A stretch of 64,000 nucleotides of DNA. It comes from Tolypothrix sp. FACHB-123 (GTDB lineage Bacteria; Cyanobacteriota; Cyanobacteriia; Cyanobacteriales; Nostocaceae). The DNA is taken from the NCBI RefSeq assembly GCF_014697075.1, contig NZ_JACJRE010000016.1, forward strand, positions 62,001 through 126,000, read 5' to 3'. The notes beneath the pieces were generated by a model, which worked only from the letters and a program-made list of their open reading frames with translations, had not been told where the DNA came from and did not search any database. This document shows positions 55,301-63,538 of the stretch, piece by piece (position 1 is the first letter of the stretch; each line of letters opens with the position of its first letter). A program made the translations under genes and the position numbers.

Positions 55301-58300
55301 TACATCGTCGCGCTGATGGTACGGATTTTCCAGCGGAAGTTTCCTTAACAGCAGTGGAAGTAGGAGAACATAAATTAGTACAGGCGATTGTTCAAGATTT
55401 GAGCGATCGCAAACAAGTCGAAGCCGCTTTACAAGAAAGAGCGAATTTGGCTGCATTTCGGGCAGAAGTTGGTAGCGCTTTAGCTCAAAGCGATAATTTA
55501 CAAGTTATCTTAAATCGTTGTACCGCAGCCGTAGTGAAATATCTGAATGCGGCTTTTGTGCAAATCTGGACTGTAGATGAGTCAGGAAATCTGCTGGAAT
55601 TACAAGGTACTGCTGGTGCTGTCAATCCTCCAGAAATTGCCAATCATCCCCAAATTCCCGTGCATGAATTGGCGATCGCTCACCAACGTCAACCCTATTT
55701 CACCAATACAATTTTAGAAGATCGGCGGATTATTTACCGAGATTGGGCAGTGCAAAAAGGAATGCTCAGTTTTGCTGGTTATCCTTTGATGCTAGAAGAA
55801 CAATTACTGGGGGCGTGGGTAATGTTTGCGCCTTTAACATTCACAGAAGCCGCATTACAAGCATTAGAATTCGCCGCCAATGACATTGCTTTAGGAATCA
55901 AGCGCAAACAAGCCGAAGCCGCCCTGCGAGTGAGTGAAGAACGGCTGAGATTATCTTTAGAAGCTGGACGCATGGGTATTTGGGATTGGAATATTCTCAC
56001 CAATGACCTAGCTTGGTCTGATAATCTCGAACCCCTACATGGTTTTGCTCCTGGTACCTTTGGCGGAACCTTTGAGGCATTCTTAGAAATTGTTCATCCC
56101 CAAGATCGGGAAATTCTCACCAATGCGATCGCTAATGCTGTTTCTTCAGTTAGCGATTACAACACCGAATTCCGCATTATCTGGCCTGATGGTAGCATTC
56201 GCTGGATGTTAGGCAAAGGTCAAGCTTTTCGCGATGCGACTGGTAGGGCGGTCAGAATGATTGGTGTGGGGATGGATATCACCTCTCGCAAACAAGCAGA
56301 AGAAGGGCTACGCCGTAGCGAACAAAAATACCGCAATATTTTTGAAAATTCCTTAGTGGGTATCGGTCGCAGCCGCCTAGAAGATGGATTATTTTTAGAA
56401 ATTAACCAACCTTGTGCCGAAATTATCGGTTACAGTAACGTTGCTGATTTAATTGGTAAACGCTACGCCCCAGAATTCCAAGTTAACCCCGATGCTCGCG
56501 CCGCTTTATTCGCCGAAATTGAACAGCATGGGGAAGTGCGTAATTATGAAATTCAATTACGCCGCCAAGATGGGGAACTCAGATGGGGGCTAATGTCAGC
56601 TCGCCCCAACTTAGAAGAATCCTGCTTGGAGTTTATGATTGTGGATATTAGCGATCGCAAACAAGCTGAACAAGCCCTAAAACGCCGCGCCCAAGCACAA
56701 AGTTTACTCAGCAGCATTTCTCGGCAATTTCTCGATCGCGATTTGCATACAGCTATTAATTTTACCCTCCAGGCGATCGCCCAATTTATTGATTCCGAAC
56801 GCTGTTGTATCTATGCATACTCAGATAATCAAGCCCAATGCTATCTGCTCTACGAATGGCATCAACCAGGCATTGAGTCAATGGCGAATCAGGCGAGTAA
56901 TTTATCTATCAGTGAATTCCCGGAATATCATCAGCAATTATTACAAGGTAAAGTCATCCAATCTACCTTTACGCCAGAAAACCTTAATCCTATAGAAAGA
57001 GAAATTGTTGCTGCTACCTCGGTTAAATCTGTTGTCGCTGTACCCATGATTCACTCTGAGAAAGTTGTGGGGATAGTACTAGCAAATGTCGTTCACGCCA
57101 GTAAAACTTGGAGTCAAGAGGATGTCAACCTGCTGAAGTTAGTCGGGGAAATTATCGCAATGGGTAGAGTCAGACATCAAGCAGAACAAGCACTGTTATT
57201 TGCTAAAGAAGCCGCCGAAGCAGCCAACCGTGCTAAAAGTACCTTTTTGGCGAATATGAGTCACGAACTGCGTACCCCATTAAATGCCATTCTCGGTTTT
57301 GCCCAGTTAATGGAGAGAGACACTAGCTTGACTGATAAACAACGCCAATCTTTAGCAACTATTAACCGTAGTGGCGAACATCTACTGAATTTAATCAACG
57401 ATGTGTTGGATATGTCAAAAATCGAAGCCGGACGCATCGTTTTACATTCCGAACCTTTAGACCTGCATCAATTATTACAAACAATCCAGGATATGTTCCA
57501 AATCCGGGCAAAGGCCAAGCAACTGTGCCTGAGGTTTGAAATTGCCGCCAATATTCCTCAATATATCAACACTGATGAAGGTAAATTACGTCAGGTACTT
57601 ATTAATTTATTAGGTAATGCCGTCAAATTTACACAAAAAGGTACAGTAACTTTGCGCACTACTGCTGAGATGCGCAGACTAGATAATCAGCAACAGCAAG
57701 GCTGTATTCTTTATTTTGAAATCGAAGATACTGGTAGGGGTATTGCCCCAGAAGATATGGATAAATTGTTTCAGCCTTTTGTCCAAAGCAGCAGTAACCA
57801 AGCCATTGAAGGCACAGGTTTAGGGCTGGCTATCAGCCGTCAATTTATCCGCCTAATGGGAGGCGATATCAACTGTAGCAGCAGTTTAGGACAGGGTGCA
57901 ACTTTTCGCTTTCACCTGCTAGTAACTTTAGCTGAAGCTTGGCAACAGACACCGCAATTCACTACTGGTAAGGTAATTGGCTTAGTCGGGGCACAACCAA
58001 TTTATAGAATTTTAGTAGTAGATGATGCGCCGAATAACCAAGATATTATCGTTCAATTACTAAGTGAAGTTGGTTTTGAAGTTTCCTGCGCTAACAATGG
58101 ACAAGAAGCGATCGCTCTTTGGCAAACTTGGCAGCCCCATGTCATATTTATGGATATGCGAATGCCGGTGATGGATGGCTATACAGCCACCAGAGAAATT
58201 AGAAATCAGGCGCAACAGCAAGCCAAAGAAAATCAAACTATCATTATTGCCCTGACAGCTAGTGCCTTTGAAGAAGAAAAATCAACCATTTTAGCCGCCG

Positions 58301-58644
58301 GTTGTAACGACTTAATCCGCAAACCCTTCCGAGAACAGCTAATTTTCGATAAACTTGCCGAACATTTGGGGGTAAGTTACCTATACGCCGAAAACAGCAA
58401 TTCCCCAGATACAGATGCAGCGCCAGATTACCCAACTCCTGCTGTTTCCACCCTGCGCGCATCCTTAAAGCTGATGCCAGAGACATGGATTAGGGAACTT
58501 TACCAAGCTGCCAATGAAGTGGATGGCGATCGCATTTTACAATTAATAGAACAAATCCCCGCATCTCAAGCCATCTTAGCCAGAGAACTCACAAACTTAA
58601 ACCGTCGCTTCTGTTTTGATGAAATTATCGAACTGATGGAATGA
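52309..58644 (+). CDS. 2111-aa hybrid kinase with ten PAS and two GAF domains
   Basis: A very large soluble sensor kinase. Approximate order: PAS x8 (10-1043; boundaries near 140, 268, 397, 524, 652, 780 and 912, each ending in a DIT.RK.AE.AL-type linker), GAF (1043-1206), PAS x2 (1206-1457), GAF (1457-1632), HisKA with H1652 in MSHELRTPLNA, HATPase_c (about 1748-1875, DTGRGIAPED and GTGLGLAIS), and a C-terminal receiver (1899-2026, FMDMRMPVMDG). Neither GAF has the DXCF or CH bilin motif. PAS2/PAS6 and PAS5/PAS7 resemble each other strongly, implying internal duplication. No membrane helices. The receiver and a Hpt in the upstream regulator suggest a phosphorelay. Confidence 0.93.
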   Translation: MAMSGETIEEINELQALLGKMQLTLGAIADAVVWVGAEQKVQWCNAAFANLLNRPNSDIIGSRFSDLIVLQKSGKAIALEAYPHIRLHAGDYETTNYEVKLKKQSFVWQISGICATSESDSTAVIIIRDITQSQRTAAALQESEAKFRLMVETANDSIGLIDASGKICYISPNIENMTGWNAAELTGQFFQPFIHPDDVDKCVQALNKAFTIGEKQSGIEYRFRKKDAGWQWQLANLSTLEDANGNLFVVGVGRDITERKRTEAALAVSESQYRDLVETANCIILRWDSAANIKFLNDYGQRFFGFELDEIIGQNVVGTIVPETETSGRDLQELMIDICQHPENYLFNENENICKNGQRRWIVWANKPILDAEGNLLEILSVGTDATARKQAQAELESSLSLLQATFESIHDGILAIDHQGNIVSYNSVFLEMWSIPPQILAEPEQSKRIAHLANQLKDPAGFLQKVKQLYATPEANSYDLLEFKDGRIFERYSCPQKLGDNILGRVWTFRDITAPKLAEEALKASEARLNAILSSALAAIYRIRVYTSNNWHFEYCSAGSIQLWGYSPEELIADKNLLLSRIVPEDLEVDITAGFNAIFAELPYESEYRYLHPDGCLRWISFSSTSVRHTETDSWVVTVIATDISNQKRTEAALRESEAKFRNIVENANEIICLVNSDHIISYASPNVLNITGYTPAEMEGKSYASFIHPEDLPKCVAAVQQVMATGERFSDLEHRSLYKDGSWQWQTANLALMQDAQGNLQIIGTVHNINEQKLAQAALQASEARLNTILNSTFASIERYRIYPNRDWVIEYCSPGCEKIRGYTAAEMMANSYLVASRILPEDLEPSLEQSFAAIFAERPHEGEYRYRHRDGSIRWLYYSQTSVRDAATDSWLVTLIITDITPRKQAEEALRLSEAKLRALYESLSVAIVLGNEQGIFDLNRAAEQLFGYSTAELLGKHVSLVSAPLQPNGKDAYSLANQNIATAFETGTHSFEWVHRRADGTDFPAEVSLTAVEVGEHKLVQAIVQDLSDRKQVEAALQERANLAAFRAEVGSALAQSDNLQVILNRCTAAVVKYLNAAFVQIWTVDESGNLLELQGTAGAVNPPEIANHPQIPVHELAIAHQRQPYFTNTILEDRRIIYRDWAVQKGMLSFAGYPLMLEEQLLGAWVMFAPLTFTEAALQALEFAANDIALGIKRKQAEAALRVSEERLRLSLEAGRMGIWDWNILTNDLAWSDNLEPLHGFAPGTFGGTFEAFLEIVHPQDREILTNAIANAVSSVSDYNTEFRIIWPDGSIRWMLGKGQAFRDATGRAVRMIGVGMDITSRKQAEEGLRRSEQKYRNIFENSLVGIGRSRLEDGLFLEINQPCAEIIGYSNVADLIGKRYAPEFQVNPDARAALFAEIEQHGEVRNYEIQLRRQDGELRWGLMSARPNLEESCLEFMIVDISDRKQAEQALKRRAQAQSLLSSISRQFLDRDLHTAINFTLQAIAQFIDSERCCIYAYSDNQAQCYLLYEWHQPGIESMANQASNLSISEFPEYHQQLLQGKVIQSTFTPENLNPIEREIVAATSVKSVVAVPMIHSEKVVGIVLANVVHASKTWSQEDVNLLKLVGEIIAMGRVRHQAEQALLFAKEAAEAANRAKSTFLANMSHELRTPLNAILGFAQLMERDTSLTDKQRQSLATINRSGEHLLNLINDVLDMSKIEAGRIVLHSEPLDLHQLLQTIQDMFQIRAKAKQLCLRFEIAANIPQYINTDEGKLRQVLINLLGNAVKFTQKGTVTLRTTAEMRRLDNQQQQGCILYFEIEDTGRGIAPEDMDKLFQPFVQSSSNQAIEGTGLGLAISRQFIRLMGGDINCSSSLGQGATFRFHLLVTLAEAWQQTPQFTTGKVIGLVGAQPIYRILVVDDAPNNQDIIVQLLSEVGFEVSCANNGQEAIALWQTWQPHVIFMDMRMPVMDGYTATREIRNQAQQQAKENQTIIIALTASAFEEEKSTILAAGCNDLIRKPFREQLIFDKLAEHLGVSYLYAENSNSPDTDAAPDYPTPAVSTLRASLKLMPETWIRELYQAANEVDGDRILQLIEQIPASQAILARELTNLNRRFCFDEIIELME

Positions 58645-58761
58645 TAGGTATGGGGCATAGGAATAAAAGGTAGACGCCTGATAACTGACAACTGACAACT
58701 GACAAATTTGACAACTACCCAGGATCTCGCTTTAGGGGAACTCCTACACAGGGAAGACTCT

Positions 58762-59031
58762 TCACTTTCTTAAAAGTCGCAGAAGTTGGTAGTTGTCTAT
58801 CGTAAAAACCTGGCTCACAGACCTTTTACTCACCCTATTAATCGGTACTTTACAATCCAAATTTTCAACTTCTACCCTATTTCTGACATCTACGGCATCA
58901 ATCCGCTGGTTCAACATTTGATTGCTATCAGAGTTAACTCTCAGTTGGAAAGCAGACATCGGCCACACAAAATACCCAATAACGCTGAGAGTAATCATAG
59001 TCGGCAGAAGTTGAGTTTTTGTGGGTAGCAT
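58762..59031 (-). CDS. Possible small anchored/secreted protein
   Basis: An 89-codon frame. It begins MLPTKTQLLPTMITLSVIGY, giving a basic start and a hydrophobic helix at residues 10-27 that could be a signal anchor; the rest is polar with an RNRVEVENLDCKVPINR-type segment. AGGA lies seven bases before the ATG, a better ribosome binding site than most genes here. An overlapping plus-strand frame of 80 codons has no such support. I recognise no family. The rest of 58645-59344 is repeat and spacer sequence. Confidence 0.45.
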   Translation of the reverse strand: MLPTKTQLLPTMITLSVIGYFVWPMSAFQLRVNSDSNQMLNQRIDAVDVRNRVEVENLDCKVPINRVSKRSVSQVFTIDNYQLLRLLRK

Positions 59032-59344
59032 CTGATTATCCTTCCTACAAACTCTAGTTAATAAGCTGTTCTCTAAAACACACTTTTGTAAGGTTACTTT
59101 GTAGAGTAAAGAACAATCGGGTAAAACTAGGGGAGATTCAGGAGAGAAACTAGTCTCCTGTGTAGAATCAAGGAGAAAAATTCCTCTTCCCTAACCCCTA
59201 ATACCAATTTTCCAAAATAAAGTTACACATAGACACCAGGGAACAGGGCGCAGGGAGCAGGTAGAGAATTATTTGTAACCGGGATTTAGACAAATGGTAT
59301 AACCCCTAATCCCTAGCCCTTAACCCCTAACCCCTATTTCCACA
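59032..59344. other. Spacer before REC-PAS kinase
   Basis: A 313-bp gap with short repeats (GGGAGCAG near 59240 and CCTAACC-type heptamers at 59301-59337) and no gene. The heptamer array ends a few bases before the start codon of the next kinase, leaving no standard ribosome binding site. Confidence 0.55.
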
Positions 59345-60880
59345 ATGACTAACCAGCCAGTTAACTCTCCCAAAGCAGATATCTTGGTAATCGATGACAC
59401 ACCAGAAAATCTCAATCTCCTATCCAGTATGCTGACTGCTCAGGGTTATAAAGTTCGCAGTGTAACTAAAGGCACAACTGGATTAAGAGGAGCCGCAGCC
59501 GCACCCCCAGACTTGATTTTGCTGGATGTAAATATGCCAGAAATGAACGGTTATGAAGTATGTCAACAACTCAAGACAAATCCTCTCACCCGTGAAATCC
59601 CGGTAATTTTTATTAGTGCTTTAGGGGATGTGTTGGATAAAGTTAAAGCCTTTGCTGTTGGTGGAGTAGACTATATAACCAAACCATTCCAAGTAGAAGA
59701 AGTATTGGCGAGAATTCAGAATCACCTCACGATTCGCCAATTGCAAACCCAGCTACAACAGCAAAACGCCAAATTACAGCAGGAAATCAAAGAACGCCAA
59801 CATGCAGAAGAGAAATTTAGCAAAGCATTTCGTTCTAGCCCCAATCCAATTGCGATCGCTACAATCCAAGAAGGACGTTTTATCGATGTTAATCCCTGCT
59901 TCCTGAGAATGAGTGGCTACAGTTTAGAGGAAGTAATTGGACATACCGCCGATGAATTGCATTTAGGTATCGAAACCGGAACGCTCACGCAAACAATTCA
60001 AATGCTGCCGCAAACAGGTTCTTTATACAATCAAGAATTTGAATTTTGTACTAAATCCGCAGAAACGAAAATCATTTTATTATCCATAGAACTAATTGAT
60101 TTAGCAGGTGTGGAATGTGCCTTAATTATTGCCAATGATATTACCGAACGTAAACGTTTAGAAAACGAATTTATTTCTTTGGTCAGTCACGAATTGCGTA
60201 CACCTCTCACCTCAATTATGGGTGCATTAGATATCTTGGGAGAAGATCAACTAGGAGCCTTAAATTCTCAAGGAAAGAAAGTTTTAAGTATCGCTAGTAA
60301 TAATACAGAAAGACTCATCCGTTTAGTCAACGACATTCTCGATTTAGAACGAATGAAATCGGGAAAAGTCTTTATGAACAAAGTCAGGTGTAACGCCGCA
60401 GAATTAATGATCCAGGCAACAGAAGCCATGCAAGCAATGGCAGAAAAATCACAAATTCAACTAATCATTAATCCCCTGAATATAGAACTTAATGCTGACC
60501 CAGATAGATTGTTACAAACACTAACAAATTTACTGAGTAATGCGATTAAATTTTCCGAACCTGGCGATACTATTTGGCTGAATGCAGAATTGCAAAAAGA
60601 TAATTTAATTTATATCAAAAGCCTAGATCAAAAATTCCCATCTCTACTATTTAGCGTTCAGGATCGAGGAAGAGGAATTCCCGAAAGCCAATTGCAAACA
60701 ATTTTTGAACGCTTTCAGCAAGTAGACGCCTCCGACTCGCGCAAAAAAGGCGGCACAGGTTTAGGATTAGCTATTTGTCGCAACATTGTACACCAACATG
60801 ATGGCAAAATTTGGGCAGAAAGTACCCTAGGAGAAGGTAGCACCTTTTACATTCGTCTCCCTATAGTCAATAATCATTAG
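59345..60880 (+). CDS. Hybrid histidine kinase REC-PAS-HisKA-HATPase
   Basis: A 511-aa soluble kinase. N-terminal receiver (10-128, D61 in ILLDVNMPEMNG), a coiled coil (130-155), one PAS domain (155-270), HisKA with H282 in SLVSHELRTPLTS, and HATPase_c (about 385-505, N box LLSNAIKFSEPGD, G boxes DRGRGIPE and GTGLGLAI). Having the receiver in front suggests its activity is controlled by phosphorylation from another kinase, plausibly through the upstream relay proteins. A lone receiver gene follows 85 bp downstream and is a probable target. Confidence 0.94.
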   Translation: MTNQPVNSPKADILVIDDTPENLNLLSSMLTAQGYKVRSVTKGTTGLRGAAAAPPDLILLDVNMPEMNGYEVCQQLKTNPLTREIPVIFISALGDVLDKVKAFAVGGVDYITKPFQVEEVLARIQNHLTIRQLQTQLQQQNAKLQQEIKERQHAEEKFSKAFRSSPNPIAIATIQEGRFIDVNPCFLRMSGYSLEEVIGHTADELHLGIETGTLTQTIQMLPQTGSLYNQEFEFCTKSAETKIILLSIELIDLAGVECALIIANDITERKRLENEFISLVSHELRTPLTSIMGALDILGEDQLGALNSQGKKVLSIASNNTERLIRLVNDILDLERMKSGKVFMNKVRCNAAELMIQATEAMQAMAEKSQIQLIINPLNIELNADPDRLLQTLTNLLSNAIKFSEPGDTIWLNAELQKDNLIYIKSLDQKFPSLLFSVQDRGRGIPESQLQTIFERFQQVDASDSRKKGGTGLGLAICRNIVHQHDGKIWAESTLGEGSTFYIRLPIVNNH

Positions 60881-60965
60881 TCCTCCTTCCCTACCCATCT
60901 CCCCGACTTTTCCCCGATTCATTGATAAAATCCCCTGAATTTAAGATAAATTGCCGGGTTTAACC

Positions 60966-61340
60966 ATGAGTAGAAAAATTTTGATTGTAGATGATGAAGA
61001 AGATGTGAGAGCGATCGCCACATTAGGATTAGAATTAAGTGCCGAATGGAATGTATTTACCGCCCAATCAGGAGAAGAAGCCTTAACCCAAGCAGCAATA
61101 CACCAACCAGATGTGATTTTGTTGGATATGATGATGCCCGATATGGATGGGCGCACAACCCTACAACAACTCAAGACTCAACCAGCCACCTGTAATATAC
61201 CAGTAATTTTAGTTACCGCAAAATTTCAAGAATCAGAGCGGGAAAGTTTTGCTGATTTAGACGTTGCGGCTGTTTTTGCTAAACCCTTCCGCCCCCTACA
61301 ACTAGCCAATCAAATTAGTAAAGTCTTGGGTTGGAATTAA
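60966..61340 (+). CDS. Single-domain response regulator
   Basis: A 124-aa CheY-like receiver with no output domain. Acidic pocket DDEED at residues 9-13, acceptor D54 in ILLDMMMPDMDG, the switch Thr in LVTAKF and Lys in FAKPFRP. I start at the ATG at 60966 (MSRKILIVDDEE); an in-frame TTG five codons upstream gives a longer frame without family support. It directly follows the REC-PAS kinase and probably carries phosphate between relay proteins. Confidence 0.93.
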   Translation: MSRKILIVDDEEDVRAIATLGLELSAEWNVFTAQSGEEALTQAAIHQPDVILLDMMMPDMDGRTTLQQLKTQPATCNIPVILVTAKFQESERESFADLDVAAVFAKPFRPLQLANQISKVLGWN

Positions 61341-61724
61341 CAAGATAACAGACCAATTTTTGCCAGTTCGAGATTTTGTATCAAGTATTTTTTATTACCT
61401 TAAATCAACCCACAGTAGGGGCGGGGTTTCCCCGCCTTTGGAGTTTACTTAGAGTTTCCCCGCCCTCATAATTTCCCTAACCCATAGCAAAACAGTAAAT
61501 CGCCAATCCTTACCGCTTCAGTTTGCCAAAAACAGCACCAAAAATTTACGCAGCTTTACGGTAATATATATGTACTATATAATTACCTTACCTATGTACA
61601 CACCGTCCTAAACCCTATTACCCGCTAGATACTCATGTAAAACCAATTCAAATCATATTTGCAACAAATCAATATATTCTAGAGGTCAAGGCATTACCTG
61701 TCCCCATACCCCATGCCCCATGTC
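61341..61724. other. Convergent spacer with GC-rich hairpin
   Basis: A 384-bp gap. GGCGGGG (61420-61426) and CCCCGCC (61430-61436) form a strong hairpin around TTT, with another TTTCCCCGCCC at 61454-61464; CCCATGC heptamers lie at 61703-61720. No ORF. The hairpin could end transcription of the lone receiver gene, although it lacks a T tract. Confidence 0.6.
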
Positions 61725-62036
61725 CTATTTAATTTGACTCACAATCAAAACCAATGCCACCATACCCAAACTAGCCATTAATCCCGCAGGCATGAATTTG
61801 CGTGTTTTGGCAAGTCGTAAGCAAAAGAAAACCACTAAAGCCGCAGTTACCAAAGCAGCTACTAATAAACCCCATAATTGACCATTTAATTGCATAAAAG
61901 CCGCAAAAATTAGTAATAAGCCGCTAATACTACCGCTAATTAGTGAAACCTTACTCTGAGCTTGAACATAACCCATAACGCCGCCAATCAACGCCAAAAT
62001 ACCATAGACAAAAGCGGCAATTATACTTAATGTCAT
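61725..62036 (-). CDS. TMEM14-like membrane protein
   Basis: A 103-aa protein almost entirely made of four hydrophobic helices. The start MTLSIIAAFVYGILALIGGV and the following GYVQAQSKVSLISGSISGLLL in parts match the TMEM14/UPF0136 family, whose plastid members include fatty-acid exporters (FAX). A lipid or fatty-acid transport role is therefore possible but unproven here. Alone on the minus strand, divergent from the DUF815 gene. Confidence 0.85.
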   Translation of the reverse strand: MTLSIIAAFVYGILALIGGVMGYVQAQSKVSLISGSISGLLLIFAAFMQLNGQLWGLLVAALVTAALVVFFCLRLAKTRKFMPAGLMASLGMVALVLIVSQIK

Positions 62037-62123
62037 TGTTAAAACCTATGTAGATTTTGACTTTGCAGCAAAGGTCACCGGACAATTTACCATAGCTTTG
62101 GAAGCTCATCACCTAATTGATTG

Positions 62124-63476
62124 ATGGATAATCAAGCGATGTCTACGGTCAGCACCTCATCCTATGCCAAAATCCAGTTCCTCCAGCGCCAAGCTGCATC
62201 ACTCTTACTTTACCAGTCTGTCCTGCAAAGCGAAGTGGGGATAGCCTTTCTTGATTTGTTGCAAGCTATACGCTACACTGACGCCGATGGACGAGGTTGT
62301 CTGCAAGCCTATGGCAATTACTTTCACGCCTTAGCTGCGAGAAATCAAAATTGGGAAGATTACCTAATTCATCAAATTCTCATCGCTGAAAATCCTTTTA
62401 CCAAACTGGCGCAAACAGAAGAATTTGCAAATTTACCCCAAGCTTTAGTCGCCGCCACCCAGCATGATTTACAAGTGTTGCAGAGTTTGTACGAATGTAG
62501 CAGCGCTTTCTTAAGTGAGTGGGTACAAAACGTAGCTCATCTACCTGTTTCGCCTGTTGTTTGGTACAGAGAGCAAGATAAAACAGAACCAGAGACAATC
62601 CTTAAATCTCAAGTCATTCACTCTTTACAACATGCAGATAATTGGGCTGATACTGTAGAAGATTTAGCCGCTTATTATCAACAATTTGGTACAGGGATAT
62701 TTGCAGAATACCACGCTTTGCGCTGGCAAAATGGGAAATTTATCGGCATCCAACATCCTGACACAATTAAACTAAATTTATTGGCTGGGTATGAAACGCA
62801 GCGAGACAGCTTATTAAAAAATACAGAGTTTTTGTTATCAGGTGAGAATGCCCTCCACGTATTACTTTATGGTAGTCGCGGTTCCGGGAAATCTTCTTTG
62901 GTCAAAGCCTTGTTAAATGAGTATAGTCATCGTAACCTGCGTTTAATTGAAGTCACCAAATCAGAATTACAAGACTTACCCCAAATTGTCGAACAATTGC
63001 GCGGAGTGCCACAGAAATTTATTATCTTTGTTGATGACCTTTCCTTTGAAGAAGATGACGATGCCTTTAAAGCTCTCAAAGTAGTTTTAGAAGGGAATTT
63101 AACTGCACGACCCCAAAATGTCGTTGTCTATGCTACTTCTAATCGCCGCCACTTAATCCGCGAGTTTTACACAGACAGGCCAAATCCCAAAGACAAAGAA
63201 GAAATTCATGTTTGGGATACCATGCAAGAGAAGCTATCTTTTAGCGATCGCTTTGGTTTAACCTTAACCTTTGAAGGAGCAGATCAGAAAACCTATTTAC
63301 AAATAGTCCGGCATTTAGCAGCACAAATAGAAATTAATATTAGTCCCGAAGATTTGGAGTATCAAGCATTACAGTGGGCAACTCGCCATAATGGTCGCTC
63401 TGGACGCACAGCAAGGCAGTTCATTGATTTTTTAAAAGCCGATTTATCTTTATTTGGTGCTAAAAAAAATACATAA
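62124..63476 (+). CDS. DUF815 P-loop ATPase
   Basis: A 450-aa protein. The N-terminal ~230 residues are helical; the rest is a DUF815 AAA+-type ATPase: LLAGYETQRDSLLKNTEFLL leads into Walker A GSRGSGKS at 250-257, Walker B FIIFVDDLSF near residue 305, and VVYATSNRRHLI as sensor 1. Function is unknown; related ATPases are common in bacteria. I start at the ATG at 62124, one codon after an in-frame TTG. Cytosolic. The downstream partial gene is on the same strand. Confidence 0.9.
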   Translation: MDNQAMSTVSTSSYAKIQFLQRQAASLLLYQSVLQSEVGIAFLDLLQAIRYTDADGRGCLQAYGNYFHALAARNQNWEDYLIHQILIAENPFTKLAQTEEFANLPQALVAATQHDLQVLQSLYECSSAFLSEWVQNVAHLPVSPVVWYREQDKTEPETILKSQVIHSLQHADNWADTVEDLAAYYQQFGTGIFAEYHALRWQNGKFIGIQHPDTIKLNLLAGYETQRDSLLKNTEFLLSGENALHVLLYGSRGSGKSSLVKALLNEYSHRNLRLIEVTKSELQDLPQIVEQLRGVPQKFIIFVDDLSFEEDDDAFKALKVVLEGNLTARPQNVVVYATSNRRHLIREFYTDRPNPKDKEEIHVWDTMQEKLSFSDRFGLTLTFEGADQKTYLQIVRHLAAQIEINISPEDLEYQALQWATRHNGRSGRTARQFIDFLKADLSLFGAKKNT

Positions 63477-63538
63477 TATCAGAAGTTTATGCACAAATAT
63501 TTACCAGTTTATACTTCTCATGGGTCAAGTGAGGGTTA

